A program made the position numbers and the translations under genes. The notes under the pieces were generated by a model that was not told the DNA's origin, did not search any database, and saw only the letters and a program-made list of their open reading frames with translations. From the NCBI GenBank assembly GCA_026168455.1, contig CM047429.1, positions 5,111,125 to 5,175,124 of the forward strand: a DNA stretch of 64,000 nucleotides. Direction: 5' to 3'. Shown one piece after another: positions 41,719-53,959 of the stretch. The DNA is from Theocolax elegans. Lineage: Eukaryota > Arthropoda > Insecta > Hymenoptera > Cerocephalidae. Position 1 is the stretch's first letter, and each line of letters opens with the position of its first letter.

Positions 41719-44474
41719 ATTATCTGTCTCGCTGCGTCAATTTCCAATATATTTTCATACTCTGCGTATACTTTTTCGGAAAATTAGGCGATTGCCTAAT
41801 CAGTACGTCCCGATTCGCCGCTCGAGGCGGGCGAACTAAATCCGGTGTGATCGTTATAGTGTTTATGGCTTAGTCAAGGCGCGTGAGGCGCAAAAACCGT
41901 CGGAACCCGGATTATCCTCGCGAGGTGAACCGCGAGTGACATTTGGTGTGTGAGGCACAGGGCCGCCTCTCCAACACCTCAGCCGACGTCGGACCTCCGT
42001 TGCCCAGGAGGCCAAAGGGACACGGATCGGCTGGGCCATCCACGGGGCGCATCCCGGTAAGTTTTCATTCATACTACCGCGCGTCCCCCCCCCCCTTCCC
42101 GAGTGTTTGAGTGTGTGAGCTCGAGAGTGTATTCGGGTACGCCGGTACTCGAATAGCGGAGATCGGGGTCGAGTCAACCGCAGGCGAGGATCTCGATCCG
42201 GTTGACTCCCGATACTTCCGCCCGCGCGAAAGTAACATTGTCGCGGCACGAGGCCTGGATGGCCATATGTTAAATTAATGGAATAAATGGTTTATTCATT
42301 TTTATTTTAATTGTGAGTGTAATTATTATTTCTCCCCGCTCCCGCCGATATCCCTTCTTAATTTAAAATAATCGTGTCGAGGCACGGAGGATCGCCCGAA
42401 TCCTCCACACCGTTCGTCTCAGCGAACTCGTGTTCCTGGCGACAGCCCGCAGTTCGCGATAAATTAAATAATTGTGTGCGCTGTATTGGCCAACGCGGCC
42501 CAATGGTCAATTTTCATTATAAAAATTAATTAAAATCACTGGGTACGCGAATACCACGTCACAACACTTGATAAGAATAAAAAGACAAACATAATTAAAG
42601 TAAAGGGTTGAATAAAAAAAATGGCTTGTTTTAACATAGATTTGAATATAGACTGCAAACAACTCAATATATGGCTATTAACCACTCTTTCGCAAGGAAA
42701 AATATCAGAGATGTCAAAAACACAAACAAGAATAAAAGATCTCTGGAAACGGCTATATTTTCCATAAATGAATATACTAATTATGAAAACTACACAAATG
42801 AGAAAAAGGAATACTTAGCAAAACGCGAGAACTTAGTACTTGATATAAGAACCAACATATACGCAAATGGTAAATGTAAATATTATAATAATAGGTAACC
42901 TCGCCGTATATGGAACTTTATCTACTCTAAAATGACCACTGAAAAATTGAAAAATAGAAGTAAACGTAGATAGACTAACGAAAGAAATTTTACATAATAG
43001 AATCTCAAAAAAGTGCAATATAACCTTATCAAAATGTGAAAAGGAAATGCAAAAATACAAATAATAGAATAAGTAAAATAAGTATATAATTAAATTCCCT
43101 ATAAAATCTAAAAAGATCTAAAGATAGATTATATAATTATTAAAAATTAAACATGTAACAGTTTGACTGCCGGGCGAATGTTTATTTTATTATCACGGCT
43201 GGTCACCGGTACGGTTGAACCTACCGTATTTAAATTAACGTATTTTTCCGCGTTGCGGCGGTGGTTACCTGTCCGCTCTATCAAATCTGTTAAGTGTTAG
43301 TCTGAAACCGAGGTTTGGTTTCAAACAACAACCAGGTACAAAAATCAAATCTGAAATTGACCGCGAAATAGAAATATCGCGTCGAGCACTTGTCAATTAA
43401 AAATATACTGGCTCTTAGGATCACGAAAGGAATCGTACGTGGATTAAAATTCAATTACTCAAACACCGGATTGAATTTGTGTTAATAGAATGAATTTATT
43501 GAAACAAATATAAAAATAAAGAACGAACAAAATATCTATATGTCGCGGAGGTCTACGCTTTAAATTACAAGTCGGTAAACGGCCGACTATTATTAATTTT
43601 TGTCGCCTCCAACATCATTCTTGAAGTGCTAAAAATACAAAGTTTAAGTATACAATATAAAATCTCTTTACAAGGTTTACTTAAATACGTATCGGCACAG
43701 TGTATAATATTACTGAATTTGGAGTTATTTCTGTCTCTCAACACACTTCTAATTATTGATCTAATAATCGTATTGTCAGACAATCCTATTTTACACATAT
43801 GATCAATCATACCGCTGCTACACAAGGGTATTAAAGACCGTATTTTTTTAGCAAAACTTTGGTAGAAAAAGTCTTTAGATTTTCTCTATGCATATTGTTG
43901 CTGATCGTGCGAATCATCGGTTCTCATGTAATCGCTATACGTAAAATACAATTGAAAACACTAAGTATGTGAATCTTAGATAGTTGCTCCATGATCAACT
44001 TTGAAAAGAATACTGTCTGCGTAAAATCGTGGCCAGTGATACGACTACTTAGTGGCGAACAGTGGGGATTGCAATAACTAGAAATATACATTTATTACTG
44101 CGATGAAAAATACAATTCGTTAAATTCTAGCACATATTTAAACCTCGAACGTAAATAACATGAAGAGCTGTAAATAAGAGCAAACATCGTACCAATGAGA
44201 GTTACGTTTGTTTCACATCTTCGTTATGAATGAAAAGTCAAACCCTACAAGAGAAGTAGTAAATTTTAAAACATAAATTCGCAGATATTTGACTTCGTTT
44301 ATAATTTGTAATAAATGTCTGCTTCGAAAAACATCTATATATCAAACAGAAATGAAAATATGTGCAAATACACAATTTCACGTGAAGTGAAACATAAATT
44401 ATATATAAATTATATTGTAAAGCTAAACTCTGCCTAGACGTTTTAACTCTTAATAGAACTTTATACTAAAAGCG
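41719..44474. other. Mixed interval without assignable gene
   Basis: The first 850 bp are GC-rich, with a perfect short hairpin ATTAGGCGATTGCCTAAT (41785-41802), a C-run near 42090 and a GGTAAG donor-like site near 42056. The look is that of an LTR or leader of a retroelement, but no borders were found. From 42560 the DNA is AT-rich. A lysine-rich 75-codon frame (42671-42898) and a minus-strand 86-codon frame (43565-43825) have no recognised relatives. GC-richer patches at 43160-43290 are also unassigned. Confidence 0.45.
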
Positions 44475-45410
44475 AATCGTCTGACGTATGCGGTCAGTTT
44501 TGTATAATGTTTCTATAATGTATGAGTAAAGGTATCGGTATACAGAACTTTCTCAAACGTTTTTCTGCTGATCTTGTAAAGAGCGATGGTATTGCACAAA
44601 GATACGTGCGATATAAAAAATGACGTAGGATTTACTGGAAATGGTGGTTGCAGTGCCAGATGTTTACACAATTCAAGCATCAAGATGTCTTTGTTGTAGT
44701 GTGAGGATTAATTACGCGACGAGTACCCCTACTAACGTGCTCCGTTCTACCTCTTCGAAAGTGTTAGGTACGTGGTAGCTCGCTGTTGGTTATATTTTTA
44801 CACATGACTCTCCTCTCTGTCGCTAGATGTAATTGAAACAGCGACTCCGCCACACTAAACGACGTCAATCTTAAAATACAGTCTCTGTGCTGCTCCTCGA
44901 CCTTCATTTTTGAAGTCACATTGGCTGATAACTACCCAAATATGTAAGCAGGAATAGAAGTCCAGCGATTTATATCATATCAGGTTATATCTCGTTTTTA
45001 CAGTTTAAACAAATCGCTCACAAAGAAGATTCTCATTAGGCTCGAATTTAACGTTGTAGAATACGTTGAGATACGTCCGATGGTACGCTTGCTCGATGCA
45101 GATTTTGTCGGTATTGCATTTTCAACGCTTGGATGGTCCGAATTAGTTTCAACTTTTCACGAAATTGACGACTATTTTCGAGGATTTAAGGATCATCTTA
45201 AGGATCATAAAGTTTACGGTCATGGGTGGGCCTTGAGGTATGTATATCTTCATGAAGATAGAACGATAGAAATTGAAGGGGTCCGTAAAATAACATCTGA
45301 CGAACCTCCTTCAAAATGTTAAGACCGTAGCAGAGCGTTCAAAAAAATTAATAGATTGAAAGAATTAGTTCCATGTTTTAATTTTAGGTCAATTTCTCTT
45401 AGAAATTAAT
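44475..45410 (+). pseudogene. Inverted second copy of the protease-bearing DNA element
   Basis: This is the reverse complement of 35960-34990 at high identity. It begins at the protease active-site region (GTCTGACGTATGCGGTCAG..., 44480), continues through the intergenic part, and holds the anonymous frame VVRLLDADFVGIAFSTLGWS-like at 45080-45322. Similarity decays after 45325 and is lost near 45420. The frame ends early (PPSKC stop). The two arms face each other across about 8.5 kb including the CsRn1 element. They could be terminal inverted repeats of one element or two opposed insertions. Confidence 0.7.
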
Positions 45411-45419
45411 AATTATATA

Positions 45420-46902
45420 CAGTTTGTATAAATATTGTAAAATAGAAATAATTGATTATTATGTTATCCTAGTAAATCATCGACCGATCGTTTTTCCTTT
45501 GTCATTACTACTTGTCCAAAATAAATATAGCATTGCTGTTAATTTTTGAAAGTTATTAAATTAATAATAAGTAAATTCTTATATTAGGAAATCATCTTAA
45601 ACACGAAAATTTTTCTTACATTGTAAAATTAAGTATATAGTATTGCAGATAAATTTTTGAAAGTTGTTAAAATTAACAAATTTTAAATGATGTAATTGTC
45701 GAATGAAAGCGTAATGTTTCTACATAACGAAAGGTGACCGTTTTATATTTAATACGTTAAAATCGAGTAAATGCATGAGATCATATGTATCACATGTATA
45801 ATATTACAAAATATGATACAACAATGCACTCGTACGACATTCGGCATACTCAGCGATTCACGCATATGAGATTCTCGTGCGACGTCTGTATTTCCCTTCT
45901 CCCATCGGGGTCAAAGTCGTTCATGTTTTGACTACCCATGGTACCCACATAACTACTCTTGTGTATAAAGATCATTCGTTTTCGTAATATTTAATAGTTA
46001 TTATTTATTGTTTGATCAATACAAAAGACGTTAGGAAATAATTAATTCAAACTTATCGTTTTTTGTAGTTGAAGACATTTTATCAAAGAAAATTCTTGTA
46101 TTGTAATTGAATATAAGTAAATATTTTAATAGCAAATCAGCATAGATATTTAAACAAAAGGTTTTATTAAAACAAGTAAATTATTTGCTTAACAGTGACT
46201 TTGAAATTGATAGATAAATTAATTGAGTTAAGACATGAACTTTTTTGTTGTGAGAATATAATATGAAAAATTGAAATAACTATTTAATTATAATTAATTC
46301 ATTTATAACGTAACTTTTGTAGTGAAATCAAGTAAATAATTTTTTTACTTTGGGTAATTGTTTTCTTGAGGAGAGGCCTGAATAACAAATAAAGTGATTT
46401 ACTTAATCTAATAAGACTTTATTAGAAACAAATATATGATTTTTTTTGGAAAAAATATTATATTTGGTTTAGATTGCTACCTGACATTTCATAAATTAAC
46501 TTATTTCTTCTTGAAAATATAAGTAATTAATTTTAAAAAAATATTGACTTTGTTATAAATTTTTTAATTGAATTTAATTGAAATGTATAATTTCAAATTT
46601 GCTTATATATTTAAACAATATTTGTTTATTAATATTAATAAAATATTCGCTTAAAAGTGGCTTTTGAATTGAAGTAAACTGATTTAGTAGGTGTAAAAAA
46701 ATGGTTTTCTACGTTTTAAGGCAATTTACTTTTATAAAGATTTTATGTGTGTAAGTTCACTAAATTTAGTATTGACAAGTTAATATACTAGTGTGAAATA
46801 TTATTTTAATTTAAATAAGTGATCTTTAAAATTAGTACATACACACTTGCTTTAAGGTGATGTCGGACCCAGAAAATGGTCATTTTGTACTTTTTTTATA
46901 AA
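45420..46902. other. AT-rich interval without recognisable gene
   Basis: No frame or repeat could be assigned. Sequence is strongly A/T-rich throughout. Confidence 0.6.
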
Positions 46903-46906
46903 CAAA

Positions 46907-47613
46907 TATAACGGGTACGGATTTCGAGTGTCGGCGCAGGTAGGTCCTTAGATTATCGGCGACGATCGTCGATAGGGCCAAGTCGACTACCCGGGATAAT
47001 TGCGTATGCTAGCGCAGTGGTGAGGCTTCTGCCTCGCACTTCCGGGATTGTGGGTTCGCGCCCGATACCTTCGTTGATTTTCTTATTCCTTATATTCAAT
47101 CCGTAAAGGTAAGCTACATACTCTTAAGCGTATGAAGCTATACCTTATAACGAGTGCGAGTGACGATCGGAAAAGCTCGTAGATGATCGGGAAAGCCCGC
47201 ACGCAAGTCGCATATGGACTAATAATGGTCCGACGCGCAAGCTTGCTGAGGAGAGTAGATAGAGAGTTTATGCGAGTCATCGTATATAGATACGTCGCCG
47301 GTAACGCCTTCCTTGCTAATTCGTGGCAAGAGTGAATAATCGTAGTTACGGATTCTTGCCCGGGTTCTGGAGTTCACGCCGCGAAGTGTGTGTGAATTTG
47401 TGGAGTGAGCGTGCTGGTGTCCAGTTCACGGCTTCCACGACTCCTCAGGAACCTGCGAAGACGGCACAGTTGCCGCGCGCGAGATCCCGACAGAGAGGGG
47501 GAAACTAGCGAAGCCAAGCGCATCGACGGGAAGAATAAAGGTACGTGTATTGTAGTTTCATTGTTAGTTCTTTTTATTATTTTGTTAAGCTAAATTTATA
47601 TTACTCCGTTACA
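46907..47613 (+). repeat. Solo LTR with CAAA target duplication
   Basis: The 707-bp, GC-richer segment begins TATAACGG and ends CCGTTACA, near-perfect inverted ends. CAAA occurs on both sides (46903-46906 and 47614-47617). A 4-bp duplication fits Ty3/gypsy elements. It contains a tRNA-like stretch (about 46993-47065: TAGCGCAGTGG and GGGTTCGCGCC) and a GGTACGTG donor-like site near 47540. No internal coding region is attached, so it is the product of LTR-LTR recombination or a remnant. Confidence 0.65.
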
Positions 47614-48004
47614 CAAATGAATAAAGTTTTTAAAGAACGCCGAACCTCAAGCCCTTAGACATGTTTTAAATAATATACCCAAATTTTCCCAGATTTTTAA
47701 ATCCATAATTTGATCAGGATGTTTGGGTTGAAAGATTATGCCTCATTTGGCTAATAATTACCGACCAAACATTGTTTACTCAAGTATTATTTAAGTAATG
47801 TTTTTTCATTAAAAATCAGAACGTCAAGCCCATCCTTATGTTTTCAGCTATCCGTATGAATTTTTTCATATTTTTAAAGCAATATTTTAGATATAAAAAA
47901 GAAAGAGAAAGAGTTAAAAGGTGCAGATTCCTTCAATTTAGGTCCGATATCCCGTTAAGTACATAAGCTTTTATCATATTTATTTACTAAATGTTAAAAA
48001 ATTT

Positions 48005-48775
48005 TTTATTTAGTGTAATTACGGGATTTCTTGGAAATTTCAGGTATTTTAGGATATTTTAAAGTATTCTGAGATGTTTGCACTAATTACGAGATTTCTA
48101 CAGAATGTTTGAAATTTGTTAGGAATTTCAGGACATCTGCACTAATTAATGATTTCTTGGGTATTTCCAGAATTTGTATGGTACTTGTGAATACTTGCAC
48201 TAATTACAGGATATCTTAAAAATTTCGGAAATATTTAAAGTAATCTGGGTATCTGTACTCATTACAGGATTTTGTGGGTATTTCGGGAATTCTTATAGTA
48301 TTCCCGCATTTTTGCACATTTTACGGAATTTTTTGAAATTTCGAGATATTTGCACTAATTACGGTATTTCTGCAGAATTTCGTAATTTTTTAGGGTATTC
48401 TGGCATATCTGTACTAATTATGGGATTTCTCGAGAATTTCGGGAGTTTTTATGGTTTGCCGGGGTATTTGCACTGAATATGGAATTGTTTTGTGAATTTC
48501 TAGTAATTTATGGTATTTTGGAATAACTGCACTAATTACGGGATAGTTTTGATATTTCAAGAATCTTTTAAATAATCCGAAATATCTGCTCTAATTATGG
48601 GATTTCTGGGTAATTTCGGGAATTGTTAAGGGGATCCGACATATCTTCACTAATTGCGGGTTTTCTTGGGTATATCCGGCATTTTTTAGGTAGTCCGGGA
48701 TATTTGCACTAATTACGGGAATTCTTGGGTATTTCGGGAATTTTTAACGTATTCCGGGATATCGAGAAATTTGGG
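48005..48775 (+). repeat. ~58-bp minisatellite, about 13 diverged units
   Basis: Units follow CACTAATTACGGGATTTCTT, then GGGTATTTCGGGAATTTTTA, then a GTATTCCGGGATATTTG-like block. The ACTAATTA box recurs near 48014, 48090, 48145, 48205, 48260, 48316, 48354, 48412, 48472, 48530, 48590, 48650 and 48710, with spacing of about 55-62 bp. Units differ by 20-30%. There is no frame across the array. Confidence 0.88.
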
Positions 48776-48779
48776 AATT

Positions 48780-51290
48780 ATTATTATCTCAATTGTTCTT
48801 AATATTATAAATAATATATTGTTATTATAACATTTTATCTATCTAATGTGTACCTAACACCATAGCAAAGAATTATTATCCATAAATATAATTTTCGTTA
48901 ATGTAATTGTTACTTATTTTAATATTTTAGTTTGATATGTCTTCGTATGTACGATCGTATATACGTGTTACTCATCTTTAAATAATTAATAATTGCAATA
49001 CTGCTAATTAATTTTTATGATCATTAATTATTTGTTGTGATCCCAGGTTCACACTGTTACACATAATTATTATTACACATCATTTATAATGTTAAGAATA
49101 ATTTAGAAAAGTTTGTGTTAGAAGGATTTGTAAGCTTAAAATATAAACAATAAAATATTTACATATTTTTATTGGTTTTCTTCGGTCGAATTATTTTGAT
49201 ATTTTTTAATTAAATAAAAGAATATTATAGAAATAATTAATATATTATTTAAATTTATTCCAATATATATCGATGTTTTCCAATATTCTTTAATATTGTT
49301 TACTTTAATAATGGATTTACTTGAGTGCGCAGAACTATACTTTATTTTTCATTTTATGTATTTCAACAATAAGATAAAATTCGGTATACTTTAATATATG
49401 TTTGTTTTACGTACGTACGCATACTGTTGAATCTATTGGTTCTAAAAACTAAGAAAAAACAATTATCTAAAAAATATAAAATAGTGTCAATAATACGCAG
49501 TGTATCTCAAAAAGTGTCTTGCAAATTGTTGAACGGGTCAAGAATAAGTTAGCATAGATGCACTCTGAATTACGAACACTTAGTGATTCGGTTGGGATAG
49601 ATTATTAAGAAGCGCATCAATAAGATAGAGGTAGTCTTTAGATCATCTTAAATGGGCGTGATCGACTATGTGGGAGGTTCTGGGGCCTGATTCTGTAACT
49701 GTATCGATGGTGACATACAAAAATTTCTGTTTAAAGAAACTTTTTGATTGGCCGAGAAAGTATCTCGTATTATGGCTCGTATTATGGCTCATCAGAAATA
49801 CACGCACGGCGATATAGCTAATACACGATCGAATATCCGCTCTATCGACGAAAATGGCGACGCCGGCCACGTGTGCGAATACGCGCGAAAGGGGAAATAG
49901 CGGCACACACACTTTACGAGGAGAGGAACACGGGTATAGGATAGCATGTTTGCACGAACCTTGCTCGGCGCTCACTCTCTCCAGGTTGCACTCGGTGCAC
50001 ACTCTTCAGACTCTCTTTATCGTACGGATAAACGGTCGAACGGTTAACAAAATCTCGCCTCGTTGCGTCTGCTCACGGCCGTGTTCCCGAGCTCTCTGCC
50101 TTCATTCTGCGAAAGCACCGCGCGCATGCGTCGCGGCCATCTCCGCGCAGTGCGAGCGCGGCCTTATAGCAAGAGCGGCTTGATGTTGTTGTCGGCGTTC
50201 CGCTGTGCTGTTTATTCGAGACGACGACGACGACGACGAGGACGAGTTGGCGACGACTAGGGCTGCTGTTTGGTAATTATTACTTCGTTCCTTGTTGTTT
50301 ATCGGCTAATAGGCCTCTGAGTTGGTTTCAGGTGGACAGCGAACCTTACTGCCGTGGTCAACGGGTCGTGGCTGCTCGGCGTATGAGTACATTTTGTTTC
50401 TCCGTCTCTCTCTATTTCGTGGCTTCTTGGCTGCTGAGACGTCTCTTCACGACCTCGGCTTCGGATGTTGTTCCTCGGGTCTACTGCGGGGCTGCTATTA
50501 TACGGTAAAGAGTAACTTGACAGGTGCCTTGCTATTTAGTTAGCATGTGTGAGCAATGTTTATGCTCACATAACCTCTAACCCTGGCTCCTATACACCTC
50601 TACTCCTGTACACAGTCTTGTGTACTCCTATCTGCTCCTTAGTCTTGAAACATACTTATTAATATGCTTTACAGGTTGAATTTGTTGCTGCTGGGTGGCT
50701 CCTTCAATATTGAGGCTACTACGGCTATGATGCTATGACTGCTACCAGAGCCGTCTTCTATATGCTTTGGACCTTGGTGCCCTGTCTATGCTCCTGTGCT
50801 GACTTCATACTCAGCTGATGTCTCCAGGCTCTCCGAGTGCTGTTCGCCCTGTATGTGGCCTCTTGGTGGCTACTGGTCTTCTCGACTCCTGTGTGTGCTG
50901 GCTCCGCTTCAGTTCCAGGGTGTGGCTTGTTCGGTGTTAGGCATGCTTTTATAGGTTTTAGGGAATTATCATCCATAATGGGTAGGTAAGGATGTGTGTG
51001 CTCGGTGCTAGGCGTGTTAAATATACGGTTTAGGGAATTATATGGTGCAATATATAGGTAGGGATGTGTGTGCTCGCTTCGCACCAGGACAGGCACACTT
51101 GCCTTGTCACAGAGTAGTGGTCAATTTATTAAGGCCAATTATCGGCAGATTTTTTTTTTCTTATATTCTTGTAGAGCACCCTCAAAAACATAAAGTTTGT
51201 CATTTTTAGATTAGAACTTAACGATTTAGTACTTAAAATATATTTGTAAAGCAAAGCTAAGATTTTCTGCTCTTTGGCGTTAGTGGGTTA
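48780..51290. other. Interval without gene; GC-rich LTR-like stretch with a short duplication
   Basis: 48780-49640 is AT-rich and empty. 49840-51110 is GC-richer, with a (GAC)n run at 50218-50245. A roughly 70-bp duplication carries GGTG(T/C)TAGGC(A/G)TG and TTTAGGGAATTAT and ends GGATGTGTGTGCTCG (units at about 50931 and 51001). The stretch ends CTTGTCACA (51109), like the LTR ends of the gag-only element, but no left border or target duplication was found. Short frames here have no relatives. Confidence 0.45.
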
Positions 51291-51299
51291 ACAGGATTG

Positions 51300-52399
51300 A
51301 AATAGTCCTAATTGTTAGTTAATTTTGTGGTATCGAAATTAGCAGTGAGGCTCTCCTAAGAGTATTGAGCACCGTGATAAATGGCATGGAAGATTTTCGA
51401 TTATCTTTTATCAACGATTTGTTCGTCATATCAGATACTTTCCATGCGCATATAAGTCACTTAAAACAGCTTTTTGATCGACTTCAAAAATGTTACCTGA
51501 GACTGAACTTTAGTAAATCTCATATAACCAAAAAGGAAATAATATTCCTTGACAACATTATAACGAATCAGGAAATAAAGCCTGACCCGTTAAAAATTAA
51601 TACTACAAAAAATTTTAAAATAATTCAACATGTCAAAGAAGTACAAAGTTTATTGGGATTTGTTAATTTTTATACGAAATTCGCGAATAATCACACAACG
51701 GAAACAATATCTTTGTTAAAATTACTTAAAAAGAATGTTATATTCGACTAGGGAGACGAACAAAAAATTTAAAATTTAAAAAAACGTTCAAATTTCCTTG
51801 CGCTGATAAACTATATATTTTAACGACCGATGCGAGTGATTTTGCAATCGCGGGAATTTTATCCCAATTAGATAAAGAGAATGAAGAAAAAATAACCTTC
51901 ATCAGTCGGTCGTTAAAAGGAAGTGAAATCACTTATTTCACCACAGAAAAAGAAATGCTAGTCATTGTATGGTCTATGCATAAACGCGAAATTTACTTGC
52001 GTGGTGCAGTCAAAATAATTATTCGAAGCCTTAACATTCTTACAAAAATGCAAATTCGGAAATGCTAAAATAGATTGATGGGGTCTATCTCTACGCAAGT
52101 ATAATTTTAAAACCGAGTAGTTACCCGGAACTAAAAATAGAGCTGCAGATTATCTAAGTCATCAAAATAATTTTATTTTAAACAATTTCAAAGATTCGGA
52201 GATAATTATGGCGACGATAATAAAAATTCGTTTAGTTCGGAATTGTCAAATAATTTTAAAAATCTTCGGGACTTGCAGAAACGTGATAAATTTATTTCTA
52301 AAATAATTGAAAATATCGAAAATATCAATACTTACACGCGTTATAAAATAATCAATAACTACGCATGTAAAATCTTTAATGATTATAATCATAGGTAAT
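51300..52399 (+). pseudogene. Ty3/gypsy pol fragment (RT end, RNase H), left part
   Basis: The plus-strand frame holds the RT active-site region in altered form (FINDLFVISDTFHAHISHLK, where canonical elements have a Y/F-x-DD box), then QSLLGFVNFYTKF. After frame breaks, RNase H follows (LTTDASDFAIAGILSQLD, FISRSLKGSEITYFTTEKEM). The reading ends with KIFNDYNHR at 52390, where the Penelope element begins. The integrase N-terminal region resumes at 58930. Several stops are present. Confidence 0.85.
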
Positions 52400-53244
52400 A
52401 AAAAATAAGGCTTTATTGATCTCCAGGAACCAAAATTTTATTCTTGCCGACGTGTCGGACGTATTGTTTCCGTCCCTTTTCAAGGCAATAAGAATACAGC
52501 AAACAACGAAAAAACACTTTTAAAATACAAACTGCAATTCCAACACAATATAATCAACAATTTAACGATTTCACACTCTCACCAATAAAAAAGGCGCAGA
52601 GATATTAATTACATTCTGGAGAAACAGTACTTCTCTATCTCATCGCACACAACTATCAATTAAAAAATAATATTTAAAAACTCGATATAAACAAAAGAAA
52701 AATTAGAAACAAATAATTAAATAATTACAAGTTTTACCCTCGCAAAACCCTCCACTCAACATATCGAAAACGAGGACCTACCCAAAGGGAGTCCTTTACA
52801 TTAGTGAGACTTAATATATCTATCTAACTTAAATAATATCTATATCTCGACATCGCCTAGCCGCCGACAATATATTCCACACGTACATATATATGCGCGT
52901 ACATATATACATATAGTACAAACATACAACTCGTATACGCATAACACACGCGCGAAACGTATCAAACTAAGAAGAGTGCGAAACATATTGCGGGGCCAAA
53001 CAAGCCGTGCTTTCTCCCGTATATCAGGCAACTATGCGCCACGAAGAAGTGACACACCCGACTTGTTAAATCAAGGCCTACTGGGATTCCCCGCGGCAAC
53101 TCAGAAAACGTGCCACCTCCGCGCACCACATAGCCCCCCGATACTGAGAGACTGAACACATCAAGCGGACGGCCGAGCGAAAGAGTTTACAATGGATTTC
53201 AATGTACTAAACCGCCCACGCACGCAACATTTTAACACTATCAA
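52400..53244 (-). repeat. Inverted copy of the Penelope 3' region (left arm)
   Basis: It is the reverse complement of 58030-58884 with about 90-95% identity by eye. Minus-strand translations of both arms share PDIREK.RLVWPRNMF and RAYICTCGIYCRRLGDVEI. Its copy of the ribozyme-like motif has GACA instead of GAAA (near 52452). Confidence 0.9.
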
Positions 53245-53734
53245 CATTATTCAACTACCAATTTCGATAAAAGCACCGCTTTCAAACTTTTGAAAGACAT
53301 TGAGATCCACCTTCAAGTTAACGGAACAAACACACAGAATAATAATACTAATGACGGTTTAAATTATGAAGCGATTGCGGTTAGGAGTAATAAATTAAAA
53401 AAAAGAACTTGTACAGTGTGTTAATAAATTTGTTATGAATAAGTAACACACGAATTATACGGATGAAAAAATCATTGCAGAAAACTACAATAAAACAGTT
53501 AAATTTCTAAAAAACAACCAAGATGTAATGTTCACCAAGGCGGATAAGGGGGTGGTATGCGTTGTAATGGAAAGATCTATGTATATTAGGAAAATGGAGG
53601 ATTCACTCAATGATAAAAAATATTTTACACAAATTAAACAATGTCCACTTAAGAAAATGCAAACTAATATCATAGCCACACAAAAAAAAATGTCAAAACC
53701 CACGGACCAGAACATATATACCTTATGTTTTTGA

Positions 53735-53945
53735 GGTCGCTGATTCCGAATTCGTGGTCCACTTGACCCCATCACCTCAGGGTCAAGGTCAGCTCAAGGT
53801 CAAATTTATAAAATTAACGGCAACCAAGATTTAACAGTATACATATATGTTTTTGGGGTCGCCGAATCCGAATCCGTGGTCCGTTTGACTTCATCACCTC
53901 ATAGTGAAGGTTATTTGAAGGTAAAATCGACAAAATTCTTGTAAA
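53735..53945 (-). repeat. Subterminal tandem repeats, left arm (about 2 units)
   Basis: On the minus strand the units carry CGGATTCGG(A/C)-type boxes and AAATTTGACCTTGA. They correspond to the longer array at 56040-56455. Confidence 0.8.
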
Positions 53946-53959
53946 ATAAACCAAACTTC

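Noticed and set aside
42250..42570. Solo LTR from TGTCGCGGC to CACAACA
   Set aside because: The bases outside the proposed ends do not match as a 4-6 bp duplication, and no second copy is in the window.
46993..47065. tRNA gene
   Set aside because: Box-like words are present but no proper cloverleaf forms, and the segment lies inside a bordered solo LTR.
48005..48775. CRISPR array
   Set aside because: The repeats are diverged head to tail without unique spacers, and the window is eukaryotic.
51262..51290. Second copy of the piggyBac-type palindrome
   Set aside because: GGCGTTAGTGGGTTAA resembles its terminus, but no inverted partner or palindromic arm is present; at most one degenerate end.
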